Positions 32,668-40,316 of a stretch of 64,000 nucleotides of DNA are shown here, piece by piece. This stretch comes from Methanocella_A sp964548585 (GTDB taxonomy: Archaea; Halobacteriota; Methanocellia; Methanocellales; Methanocellaceae): positions 4,225 to 68,224 of the forward strand of contig CAZJRS010000005.1 of assembly GCA_964548585.1 (NCBI GenBank), given 5' to 3'. The position numbers and the translations under genes are program-made. The notes beneath the pieces were generated by a model. That model had not been told where the DNA came from. It saw nothing but the letters and a program-made list of their open reading frames with translations, and ran no database searches. The stretch's first letter is position 1. Every line of letters starts with the position of its first letter.

Positions 32668-33596
32668 GCTGAAACGCCCCCGGTTTGCTTCTTGAAGAGG
32701 TTCAATATCCGGGACCTTCTTGCATCGTGGACTTTGGTCCAGGGTGTCGGAGGGTCACTGTCAGGGTGCTTCATTGCATACTTTACGATGCCGTCTATCT
32801 CGCCTTTGTTCTCCGACCGGCTGCACCTTCGGAAGTAATCCTCCACTCCGCGGCGCACGTCGCCTTCGCTTAGTATGTCGTGGCCTGCCAGTGCCCGGGC
32901 GAGTGCCTGAGCGTGTTTATGACGCTCCCCCGTGACAGCTCCCTTTAGGTAGGATTCTACCAGGGCATCTGTTACGGCATCCGCGTCAGAATCATTAAGG
33001 CCGTCTGTGATAGTCTGGGGTCTTATCTGGGTTTGCTTCTGGGGTCGGGGCTTCTCGGGTTCCTTGAGTTTGTGGAAGATCCCCGATAATCCGGGGAGAT
33101 CCTCTGGCCGGGTGTTCAAGAAATTACGCCGCGTGATCACCTGGTACTCGCCTTTGTCTGTGACCGTAGGCCAACAGTAGGAGGGTTTTCTACCCGTCAG
33201 AATCTCCACGGCCACAGGAACACCATCGACCGTCATACTCACGGTGTAGGGACTTGCACCTTTGAGACCGGTAAAGTACGCGTGTACCCCGCCGGAAGGC
33301 GTCATCTCTATTATGGCATCGTGGAATACTGCAGGCGCAGCCGCCTCTATCCTGCGGTATGCGGTGAGCCCGTTCGGTTCGGGCCCATGGTTGTCGAAGT
33401 CGACAACAGATACCATATTACCGGTGATAATACCCGCGTTGCAGTCGATGGGCTGACTTGCGAACAGCGCATTAAAATTGTAAGCTTCCACATGGCTGCC
33501 CCATGCCGCATAAGTCTGTTTCTGGCCCGGGAGTAAAGGCATCATCGGCCATCCGTTGATTGCCATCCTTGCGATGATGTCGAGGTTATTTCTCAT
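32664..33596 (-). CDS. Prim-pol domain protein 2
   Basis: 310 residues, same family as the protein at 27074: motif I V-V-D-F-D-N near residue 65, motif II G-G-V-H-A-Y-F near 105, motif III V-E-I-L-T-G-R-K-P near 135. Coupled by overlap to the RepA-like helicase, so it probably makes the primers for element replication. It overlaps the zinc-finger gene upstream by one base. Confidence 0.85.
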   Translation of the reverse strand: MRNNLDIIARMAINGWPMMPLLPGQKQTYAAWGSHVEAYNFNALFASQPIDCNAGIITGNMVSVVDFDNHGPEPNGLTAYRRIEAAAPAVFHDAIIEMTPSGGVHAYFTGLKGASPYTVSMTVDGVPVAVEILTGRKPSYCWPTVTDKGEYQVITRRNFLNTRPEDLPGLSGIFHKLKEPEKPRPQKQTQIRPQTITDGLNDSDADAVTDALVESYLKGAVTGERHKHAQALARALAGHDILSEGDVRRGVEDYFRRCSRSENKGEIDGIVKYAMKHPDSDPPTPWTKVHDARRSRILNLFKKQTGGVSA

Positions 33597-33919
33597 TACG
33601 CCACCGCCGCTAGTAAGGTCTTTGAATTTCGCAGTAAAGCGTCGAGCTTCTGCTTGGTCAGGCGTTCAAAGCCAGCGCCTACCTCGGCCTCGGTTTCCCA
33701 GCGAGTCTTGCAGTTAGGGCAGGTTACATCTACGATATGAATACTGATCTTCCTACCTTCTTCGCCATGATCATAGAGCACATGCCCAGAAGTCCCACAG
33801 GTCGGGCATGTTACCCATCCGGTGATCGAATCCTTAAAGAGCTCGCGAAGCACGGGCAGGCTGAGCTGCAAGGTTGTCGAATTGTTCTTACCCTGCACGA
33901 CAAGTAAGGGCCCGCTCAT
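33596..33919 (-). CDS. Small zinc-ribbon protein
   Basis: 107 residues; central C-P-T-C and C-P-N-C pairs about 28 residues apart form a likely zinc ribbon. It lies in the replication operon between a winged-helix-like gene and prim-pol 2, with overlapping ends. A role in DNA binding or replication accessory function is inferred from this. Confidence 0.7.
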   Translation of the reverse strand: MSGPLLVVQGKNNSTTLQLSLPVLRELFKDSITGWVTCPTCGTSGHVLYDHGEEGRKISIHIVDVTCPNCKTRWETEAEVGAGFERLTKQKLDALLRNSKTLLAAVA

Positions 33920-34152
33920 ACCCGTACCCCCGGATTAACCTTCGCGACATGATACCCACCGCGCCGACGCCTCTCGCTAACAAAGAGAAGCTTCAGCACC
34001 TGCACCATTCCCCTCCGCTTTAGGGTCCTAACAGCAGCGTAAGCGGTCCCGCGCCGAATCTTGGTACGCTGGGAGAGCTCTGCATAGGTTAGGGGGCCGT
34101 CGCGACACAAGCGCCGGTAGATCTTCTTCGTCAGTTTTCCAAGCTTGCGCAC
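33916..34152 (-). CDS. Small winged-helix protein
   Basis: 78 basic residues, with a clear helix-turn-helix: L-T-Y-A-E-L-S-Q-R-T-K-I-R-R-G-T-A-Y-A-A-V, then L-K-R-R-G-M-V-Q-V. Starts with GTG (34152) and GGGAG about 10 bases ahead. It overlaps the gene downstream by 4 bases. Likely a regulator of the replication operon. Confidence 0.7.
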   Translation of the reverse strand: MRKLGKLTKKIYRRLCRDGPLTYAELSQRTKIRRGTAYAAVRTLKRRGMVQVLKLLFVSERRRRGGYHVAKVNPGVRV

Positions 34153-34331
34153 GTCGAAAACGCTCCCGAACCGTTGAAAATAGTCAAGTATAAGTGGTCC
34201 GGGACGTAACTATTACTTAGATCATACCCGGCCTCTGTGCCCTCGTGCCTTGTCGCATACCGCCCCCCGACCTCTGCGACAGGTACCTTTATTTTTTGCT
34301 GGTTTTCCAATTCCGTCCCCGTGTAGTTCAT
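34131..34331 (-). CDS. Small hypothetical protein
   Basis: A 66-residue frame whose end overlaps the winged-helix start by 22 bases. GGGGG abuts the ATG directly, which is too close for a normal ribosome site, and no domain is seen. Coding is uncertain. Confidence 0.4.
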   Translation of the reverse strand: MNYTGTELENQQKIKVPVAEVGGRYATRHEGTEAGYDLSNSYVPDHLYLTIFNGSGAFSTCASLEN

Positions 34332-34335
34332 CCCC

Positions 34336-34488
34336 CTAATTATGCGTCGGCAAGACCGACCCGCTGCTTTCCAGGCCCCTCTTGATGAGGTGCTCGATCA
34401 TACGACTCCTGGGGATCAACTCCCCGCGTTTTTCTTCGACCAGTTGTAGGATTTCTGTTGACAAATTTATACAGACTTCTTTTCTCAT
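34336..34488 (-). CDS. Ribbon-helix-helix-like protein
   Basis: 50 residues with the short pattern of RHH/CopG repressors: a strand E-V-C-I-N-L-S, a helix E-I-L-Q-L-V-E-E-K-R, then a second helix R-S-R-M-I-E-H-L-I-K-R-G-L. GGGGG lies 5 bases before the ATG at 34488. The upstream part of the frame is rejected. It is divergent from the 34597 gene and may control both directions. Confidence 0.7.
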   Translation of the reverse strand: MRKEVCINLSTEILQLVEEKRGELIPRSRMIEHLIKRGLESSGSVLPTHN

Positions 34489-34596
34489 CACAACCCCCCG
34501 GTTATTATTCGATACCGAGGTATCCGATAGATTGATTAGCATAGAAAATCATATACACTTTTGTAATTTATTCTATTACGAACTTGTAGGTATTGT

Positions 34597-35427
34597 ATGA
34601 AACCGGCAGACGTAGAAGAGTTAATATTTACCGTTGAGGACTTTGAGTTTAAACAAGATTCTATTGAAGACAAGAAGTTACTAGCAGAGAAATATAACTT
34701 TAATTATAGTCGAATGTTATCTTATTGGATAAAAAAATTCATGATTCAAAAGAGATCTACAACGACGAATAAACAGGTTAATGAAATTATTAAATATTTA
34801 TTTGTTCGTAAATGGGTAAAAAACGAAGGAATAGAAGAATATAAATATATTTCTAATACTGAGTTAAGACGGAAATTTGTTGGGGATAATAGACATGGAA
34901 GGCCAAAAAATAACCCCGGTTTCCAAATAAACAACCGAGAAACTTTGGAAAAACTATTGAAAGAGCTTGTTGAAGACGAATTACTACAGACGACACAAAC
35001 CGTTGAGAGGACCGCTCGATCAAACCCCAATAAAGAGAAAAAAACCCGTTACTATAGAATTAATACAAAGAAAATATCGGATGATTCTGTTGGTATCGGA
35101 TTACTTAAAGAAAAACTATACGCTTATGTGGACCAGAAACTAACAAAACAAGAATTAATACAAAATATGAACGAACTAATATACTGGCATATAAATGTTC
35201 ATAAAAATTTTGAAAGATTTAGTAAGAACGTCGCTGAAGAATGTGTTGATATTGATGTAATTCTTCATGTTATGAAAAATAAATATGGCATAACAGTATC
35301 GGATGAGCAAATAATAAAGGAATTGAAAGATTTACAAGCTTGGAAATCTTATTGCGAAAGAAAACGACCACTTGACTTTTATGAAGAAGACGAATGGGGC
35401 AATATCACAATTATCCCATCTGATTAA
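34597..35427 (+). CDS. Hypothetical protein, strongly A/T-rich
   Basis: 276 residues, Lys/Asn/Ile/Glu-rich, no transmembrane part. A wHTH-like segment may sit near residues 75-150 (E-I-I-K-Y-L-F, N-R-E-T-L-E-K-L-L-K-E-L, T-R-Y-Y-R-I-N). Base composition is far lower in G/C than the genes on both sides, so it looks like recently acquired cargo. It is convergent with the integrase at the right end. No family recognised. Confidence 0.6.
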   Translation: MKPADVEELIFTVEDFEFKQDSIEDKKLLAEKYNFNYSRMLSYWIKKFMIQKRSTTTNKQVNEIIKYLFVRKWVKNEGIEEYKYISNTELRRKFVGDNRHGRPKNNPGFQINNRETLEKLLKELVEDELLQTTQTVERTARSNPNKEKKTRYYRINTKKISDDSVGIGLLKEKLYAYVDQKLTKQELIQNMNELIYWHINVHKNFERFSKNVAEECVDIDVILHVMKNKYGITVSDEQIIKELKDLQAWKSYCERKRPLDFYEEDEWGNITIIPSD

Positions 35428-35455
35428 AAAATTTATAGGGTGACCACAAAGCCAC

Positions 35456-36349
35456 CTAATACTTGAACCGCTTATCCAGGCTTTCCCGCAGTCCTTCCAG
35501 ATCCCCGTGAAGATAAGTCATAGTCGACGACAAGTTCCGATGCCCAAGCTGCAGGGCGACCTCTGTTATAGGCACCCCAGAGCGAAGCATCACCGTTGCA
35601 GCCGTATGCCTTAACATGTGAGGATAGCACCGCTTAATGATACCCGCCCGCTTCCCTGCGTCCCTGACAACTTCCTCGACCCGGTGCACCGAGATCCTCC
35701 CACCCTTCACATTCACGAAGAGCGCAGGATTGCCCGGGAGGTCCGGCCGGATGGTTACCCAGGCTTCGACCAGCTGTGTACATTCCCGAGTCATCAACGT
35801 CTTGCGTTCGTGCCGGTTCTTCGTCCTGCCCCGGATAAAGATCAAGCGGCCTCGCATGTCGACGTCGATCAGGTCAAGCCCGGCGAGCTCGCCCCCACGA
35901 ATACCACAGAATAACAACAGCGCGATGATCGCCTTGTCCCTCACATTGAGAGCGGCCTGGAGCAACGCCCGGGCCTCAGGGATACTCAGACCCTCTCGGA
36001 CCTTGTAGACGGCTTTAGGCTTCGCCAGACGCAACGATATACCCTGACTCTCTGCTATGAGCTCCATGGCGTGAAGATACAGTTTAATCGTGGTGTCCTT
36101 GATGCCTGGACGCTTCCGCAGTTCCTGCTCAATCCTGCGGGCCTCCTCGACACTAGGTACCGACAGATGATACATGCGGACCAGTCGTGTACTGTTGCTC
36201 ATGATGTTGCGGACGTTCAAATGGCTGAATCGTCGCTCATAGACAATGTGGTCGTGAAGGGTTTGCAGTATCTCCTCGGTATCGACACGCTGCGCTGCAG
36301 GTTCAGTGAATTTTCCGAGGTCGACCTTAAAGGGTTTCGTCTTTGGCAT
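35456..36349 (-). CDS. Tyrosine integrase at the right end of the element
   Basis: 297 residues, with V-Y-E-R-R-F in the N-terminal domain. Catalytic set: Arg in C-G-I-R-G-G-E-L, H-x-x-R in H-M-L-R-H-T, His in L-G-H-R-N-L-S-S-T, Tyr in M-T-Y-L-H. It is the only recombinase adjacent to the intact tRNA-Ser, 133 bases away, as expected for the integrase that recombines the 61-bp site. The start at 36349 (MPKTKP) is preferred. Confidence 0.9.
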   Translation of the reverse strand: MPKTKPFKVDLGKFTEPAAQRVDTEEILQTLHDHIVYERRFSHLNVRNIMSNSTRLVRMYHLSVPSVEEARRIEQELRKRPGIKDTTIKLYLHAMELIAESQGISLRLAKPKAVYKVREGLSIPEARALLQAALNVRDKAIIALLLFCGIRGGELAGLDLIDVDMRGRLIFIRGRTKNRHERKTLMTRECTQLVEAWVTIRPDLPGNPALFVNVKGGRISVHRVEEVVRDAGKRAGIIKRCYPHMLRHTAATVMLRSGVPITEVALQLGHRNLSSTMTYLHGDLEGLRESLDKRFKY

Positions 36350-36482
36350 TGATAGCACCTCTTATGTGGGCGCATATCACAAGCCGACGGACTTACGACG
36401 CCTGCAAATAACCAACTTTAACAGGGCATATCTGCGATTCTTCGCGATGAATTAACAAGAAAATCGGGTCGCTACCCTTCGA

Positions 36483-36543
36483 AAGGCGCCGGGGAGGAGA
36501 CTTGAACTCCTGAGAGACTTGCACCTCACAAGCTTTCCAGGCT
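36483..36543. repeat. Attachment repeat, right copy (61 bp)
   Basis: Perfect match to 16683-16743. It lies inside the intact tRNA-Ser(GGA), from its anticodon loop to four bases beyond its 3' end. Confidence 0.93.
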
Positions 36544-36570
36544 TGCGCCTTACCACTAGACTACCCCGGC
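36487..36570 (-). tRNA. tRNA-Ser (GGA), intact, integration site
   Basis: 84 bases. Acceptor GCCGGGG pairs with CCCCGGC; the anticodon stem CAAGC/GCTTG holds C-T-G-G-A-A-A (anticodon GGA); a long variable arm of the serine type follows; discriminator G; CCA not encoded. Host copy restored by the element, which carries the same 3' half. Confidence 0.95.
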
Positions 36571-36701
36571 AAAAAATTACCGTTTGCACATCATTTAACG
36601 GCCATGCCGCCAGATTGCATCACTACTAATACACTACTACCATTTAATGTTTTTCTTCGATTGAGGAAAAGGACCACTTTAGGCCCTCTCCAAATCAGCT
36701 T

Positions 36702-37694
36702 TTACTTAACCTTTTTATTCCACCCAGAAGGATAGACCCCGGGCTTCATGACGACAGCTACTGTATCCAGTGCCTGGCCTTCGCTGGCCTTCATGAGCTC
36801 ATCCGTCGTCAGAAGAGCTTTGCCGATGGAAACGACTTCGCCCACATGAGTGAAGACGGCCACCATATCGCCTTTGGTGATGCCTGTATCAAGCTGGCTG
36901 ATGCCCTGGATATGTAACGAAGCACCTCTTGCCAGCGCATCAACTGCGCTGTCCTTGATGATGATCTTAGGAAGGTGCCGTAGCCCGAATTCCATGGGGT
37001 AAATACACTTACGCAGGGGTTTTTCGTCGCCAGTCTCCTGGTATCTCACATAGGCATCCTTGAGCATGTGCAGGGTTATGAGCGAGTCATCTTCGCTGAA
37101 GGGACCGCTGCGAGTCCTGCGGAGCTCGTACATGTGGGCGCCGCAGCCGAGAGCTTCGCCGAAATCGTGGCAAAGCTTTCGGATGTAGGTGCCGGCTTCG
37201 CAACCCACGATAAAGAGTACGTCTCGGCCATCCTTCTCTAAAAACTCGATATAGTAAATGTTTCTTTTCCGGACCTGTCGCTTGACTGCGCTGACCAGTG
37301 GCGGGCGCTGGTATATCGGACCGACGAACTCATCCATCACGACCCGGAGCTTTTTCTCCGATACGTCGTCGTGAAGGCGCATGACACAGACATATTCTTT
37401 GCCAGCTAATAACAGCGTCTGCACCAGTCGGGTTGCATCGCCCAGCATGGTAGGCAATACGCCGGTCACATGAGGATCGAGTGTACCGCTGTGACCTGCC
37501 CGCTTGACGTGGATGATGTTCTTGACCCAGGATACTACTTCATGGCTGGTTGGGCCGGCAGGCTTATCCAGGTTGATGACACCCTGCTCCAGAAGCTCCG
37601 GAATCGTCCGACTCCACGGGTCTTTACCGTAGCCCTGTGCCTTGTCCTTCGACTTGATCAGCCGTTCGCGCTTGATTTCCCCGGGTAGCTTCAT
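36702..37694 (-). CDS. cbf5: tRNA/rRNA pseudouridine synthase TruB/Cbf5
   Basis: Catalytic subunit of H/ACA guide-RNA pseudouridylation and a tRNA Psi55 synthase in archaea. 330 residues: the catalytic Asp in R-A-G-H-S-G-T-L-D-P near residue 72, then the Y-I-R-K-L-C-H-D motif, and a C-terminal PUA domain (about 250-330, G-D-M-V-A-V-F). The ATG overlaps the stop of cmk (ATGA, 37691-37694). In many archaea it sits directly upstream of the uS13 cluster; here the element intervenes. Confidence 0.95.
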   Translation of the reverse strand: MKLPGEIKRERLIKSKDKAQGYGKDPWSRTIPELLEQGVINLDKPAGPTSHEVVSWVKNIIHVKRAGHSGTLDPHVTGVLPTMLGDATRLVQTLLLAGKEYVCVMRLHDDVSEKKLRVVMDEFVGPIYQRPPLVSAVKRQVRKRNIYYIEFLEKDGRDVLFIVGCEAGTYIRKLCHDFGEALGCGAHMYELRRTRSGPFSEDDSLITLHMLKDAYVRYQETGDEKPLRKCIYPMEFGLRHLPKIIIKDSAVDALARGASLHIQGISQLDTGITKGDMVAVFTHVGEVVSIGKALLTTDELMKASEGQALDTVAVVMKPGVYPSGWNKKVK

Positions 37695-38218
37695 ACTCGT
37701 TTCATCTCGTCGATTGCCTTGAAAATGATCGCGGATACGCCCTTGGCATCCCACTTGGACGTGTCGATGACAAGATCATAGCCTGATAGATCTGTCAGAT
37801 CAATATCGTAATATTTCTTATACCTGGAAAGTTCGCAGATCTCCCTGGCGTGCGTTTCATCGTACGCCCGGTGTACCTGGATGTTTTCCCGTTTCGCAAT
37901 GCGTTCTGCACGGATACGCAATGGAGTCTTGAGCCAGATCCGAAGGTCCGCTTCGATAGTCCTGCCAGCCAGACGCCCTTCGACAAGTGCATTGGGGTAC
38001 TGTTGAGAGAGGTCCTTCTGCCGCTGGTCGATGGCCAGATCGATGGACGGGTCGTCTTCGGCGATACGTCCGAACTCCTCGAGGGACAAGCCCTTTTCTG
38101 CTGCCAGCTTACGGAACTGCTCACCTGCAGATATGATCACAAAATCGTATTTCGCAGATAGCTCTTTTGCCACGGAGGTCTTGCCAGAGCCAGGTTGGCC
38201 GCTTAGAGTAATAATCAT
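37691..38218 (-). CDS. cmk: Cytidylate kinase, archaeal type
   Basis: Phosphorylates CMP/dCMP with ATP. 175 residues with P-loop G-Q-P-G-S-G-K-T-S, then a helix with the NMP site and V-E-G-R-L-A-G in the middle. Shorter than the bacterial enzyme, as is usual in archaea. It overlaps both neighbours by 4 bases (DUF106 ahead, cbf5 after), the normal archaeal secY-adk-cmk-cbf5 string. Confidence 0.94.
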   Translation of the reverse strand: MIITLSGQPGSGKTSVAKELSAKYDFVIISAGEQFRKLAAEKGLSLEEFGRIAEDDPSIDLAIDQRQKDLSQQYPNALVEGRLAGRTIEADLRIWLKTPLRIRAERIAKRENIQVHRAYDETHAREICELSRYKKYYDIDLTDLSGYDLVIDTSKWDAKGVSAIIFKAIDEMKRV

Positions 38219-38865
38219 GCTGATATCCCCACGTTAATTGCTTTTCTGATGACCTGGCTGATCGCGAGCGAACAGATGATCGACCACACGATCCAGTACT
38301 GGAAAATGTACAATACACCATCCAACATCTTTTGTTCTCCCCAGAAGGGAAAAACCATAGTCATTCCCGGGTTATTTGTGAGATGCCATAACATCCAAAA
38401 GAACAGGGGTATCGAGATGATCATCAGGAAACCCATAGGCTTCAGCTGCTGCTTGGACATCTGGGTCTGATCCTCCATCATGGACATCTGTTCTTCCTGT
38501 GCTTTTTTCAGCCTGTGCTTATTGCCGGATAGCTGAGCCTCTTTGTACTCCTTTTGTAAAGCACGGCTGCGTACGCTTACCCGCTGCATAAGCTCCCAGT
38601 CCATCGTATACTTCTGGATGAACGTGGAGATAGTTGTCACCAATGCGGCTATGATAAGTACCACCATGTAAAAAGGCATAGTGTTGGCAACAGGACCGAA
38701 GACGATATCAACCGCCCCGGCTACGACAGGTCTGAACTCATTGGCGAAGAAAATCGAGCCAAGCATAATTGCAAATCCGGCGATAAGCAAAGCTGTCTGA
38801 AGGGTATCTAAGAAACTATTCTTTTTCTTCTTACTCCCACTGGCCTGGCTCCTGGCTTCCTCCAC
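38215..38865 (-). CDS. DUF106 membrane protein (EMC3/YidC-like), copy 2
   Basis: 216 residues with three or four membrane segments. DUF106 proteins belong to the Oxa1/YidC/EMC3 superfamily and are thought to aid membrane-protein insertion alongside SecY. Hydrophobic segments are near residues 20-38, 55-80, 140-165 and 185-205, separated by a long charged coiled coil (about 88-130). The likely start is GTG at 38865, with GGTGAT just upstream. It overlaps cmk and is 56 bases after the other copy. Confidence 0.88.
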   Translation of the reverse strand: MEEARSQASGSKKKKNSFLDTLQTALLIAGFAIMLGSIFFANEFRPVVAGAVDIVFGPVANTMPFYMVVLIIAALVTTISTFIQKYTMDWELMQRVSVRSRALQKEYKEAQLSGNKHRLKKAQEEQMSMMEDQTQMSKQQLKPMGFLMIISIPLFFWMLWHLTNNPGMTMVFPFWGEQKMLDGVLYIFQYWIVWSIICSLAISQVIRKAINVGISA

Positions 38866-38921
38866 GAAAATCACCTGTAAAGCAACGTGCAGCCCGGAAT
38901 ACGGGCTGCCAATAATGGATA

Positions 38922-39545
38922 CTAAGAGGATATACCAACGTTAAAAGCCTTTCGTATGACCTGGCTGATCGCCATCGAACAGATGATAGACCAGACGATC
39001 CAGTACTGGAAGAAAAAGAATGCACTGTCGATTAGCTTTTGCTCGCCCCAGAACGGAAAGACCATCGTCAAGGACGGATTTTTGGTCACATACCACAACA
39101 TCCAGAAGAACAATGGTATGGAGATGATCATCAGGAAACCCATAGGCTTCAACTGCTGTTTTGAGAACGCCATCTGATCTTCCATGCCAGCCATCTGCTC
39201 TGCCTGGAGCTTTTCGATCTTCTTTTTATCGCCCGCAAGCTGTGCTTCCCGCATTTCTTTCTGGATCGCCCGGTTCTTATCAGTGACCTTCCGCATCAGA
39301 TCCCAGTCGATGAGATACTTCTGTAGGAAGTTTGCTAACACAGTTATCGTTGCAGCCATTAGTAGAACGATGATATAGAATGGCACGGTTTTAAGCAATG
39401 GAGCAACGATCACGTCTACGGCACCCGCAACGATTGGCCTGAGTTCGTTAGGGAAAATCATCGAGCCAAGCATGATTCCAAAGCCGAGAATCAAGACGAT
39501 TAATTGAATAGTATCAAAAATACTTTTCTGCTTTTTCTGTGCCAT
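38922..39545 (-). CDS. DUF106 membrane protein (EMC3/YidC-like), copy 1
   Basis: 207 residues, closely similar to its neighbour along the whole length (shared M-S-K-Q-Q-L-K-P-M-G-F-L-M-I-I-S-I-P-type segment, F-S-K here). A tandem duplication. The usual archaeal cluster has one DUF106 gene after adk. Both copies keep the membrane segments and the central charged coiled coil, so both may be functional. Confidence 0.9.
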   Translation of the reverse strand: MAQKKQKSIFDTIQLIVLILGFGIMLGSMIFPNELRPIVAGAVDVIVAPLLKTVPFYIIVLLMAATITVLANFLQKYLIDWDLMRKVTDKNRAIQKEMREAQLAGDKKKIEKLQAEQMAGMEDQMAFSKQQLKPMGFLMIISIPLFFWMLWYVTKNPSLTMVFPFWGEQKLIDSAFFFFQYWIVWSIICSMAISQVIRKAFNVGISS

Positions 39546-39660
39546 GTGAACAGCCTCGGTTATAAAGTATGATCCGTCCGCCGGATATCAGTATTATAAA
39601 GTAGTACCAGAGTTAAAAGCGTTTCGAGTGTAAAAAAGATTAAGGAAAAGATAGGAGATT

Positions 39661-40311
39661 TTAGACGATGTTTTGGATCGCCGATTTGATATCGACGGTC
39701 ACTTCATCGATCTCCTTCTCTCCGTCAATGTCGATCAGGATGCCCTTCTTCTTATAGTAGTCGAGCACTGGCTGGGTCAGATTCGAGTAGACATTCAGCC
39801 GGTTCTTGATCGCCACTTCTTTGTCGTCATCACGCTGATAAAGCTCCCCACCGCAGGCATCGCATATATCCGCTGCCTTAGAGGGGTTGAACATTACGTG
39901 GTACGAAGCACCGCAGGACTTGCAAACACGCCTGCCTGACAGCCTTCGGACCAGCTCGCCCGAGCCGACGTCGATGTTGACGACGCCGTTCAGGTTTTTA
40001 TTGATGTCCTCAAGGATCTCGTCGAGAGCCGTAGCCTGAGGAATCGTCCTAGGGAAGCCATCGAGCAGAAAACCTTTACGGCAGTCTGGCTGGGATAACC
40101 GGTCCTTGATCAGGTCGATCAAGAGTTTGTCCGGCACCAGCTCGCCTTTGTCCATGTATGACTTGGCTTTGAGGCCAAGTGCAGTTCCCTTTTTCACGTT
40201 CTCCCGGAGGATATCTCCGGTAGAGATGTGAGGGACGTTGAGCAGCTCAGATAAAAATTTAGCCTGGGTGCCTTTACCGGCACCCGGTGGGCCAAATAGT
40301 ACCAACTGCAT
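39661..40311 (-). CDS. adk: Adenylate kinase, zinc LID type
   Basis: Catalyses 2 ADP to ATP plus AMP. 216 residues with P-loop G-P-P-G-A-G-K-G-T, the D-G-F-P-R-T motif, and a LID with a four-Cys zinc site (C-K-S-C, then C-D-A-C). This long form resembles bacterial adenylate kinase rather than the short trimeric archaeal type, as in several methanogens. It starts 5 bases after the secY stop. Confidence 0.96.
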   Translation of the reverse strand: MQLVLFGPPGAGKGTQAKFLSELLNVPHISTGDILRENVKKGTALGLKAKSYMDKGELVPDKLLIDLIKDRLSQPDCRKGFLLDGFPRTIPQATALDEILEDINKNLNGVVNIDVGSGELVRRLSGRRVCKSCGASYHVMFNPSKAADICDACGGELYQRDDDKEVAIKNRLNVYSNLTQPVLDYYKKKGILIDIDGEKEIDEVTVDIKSAIQNIV

Positions 40312-40316
40312 GCTCT

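Larger units (their letters stand above)
16683..36543. mobile_element. Integrated element in tRNA-Ser(GGA): integrative plasmid or reduced provirus
   Basis: About 19.8 kb bounded by a perfect 61-bp direct repeat inside a tRNA gene. It carries a tyrosine integrase next to the right end, four more recombinases next to the left end, replication genes (two prim-pols and a RepA-like helicase), several small regulators (AbrB-like, RHH, winged helix), a tail tape-measure protein and many unknown small genes. No capsid, portal, terminase or conjugation genes are seen. Several genes are far more A/T-rich than the host (23172, 24142, 34597). It sits between TruB and the uS13 cluster. Confidence 0.9.

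Noticed and set aside
34131..34331. Confident coding call for the 66-residue frame
   Set aside because: No usable ribosome site and no domain; listed at low confidence only.
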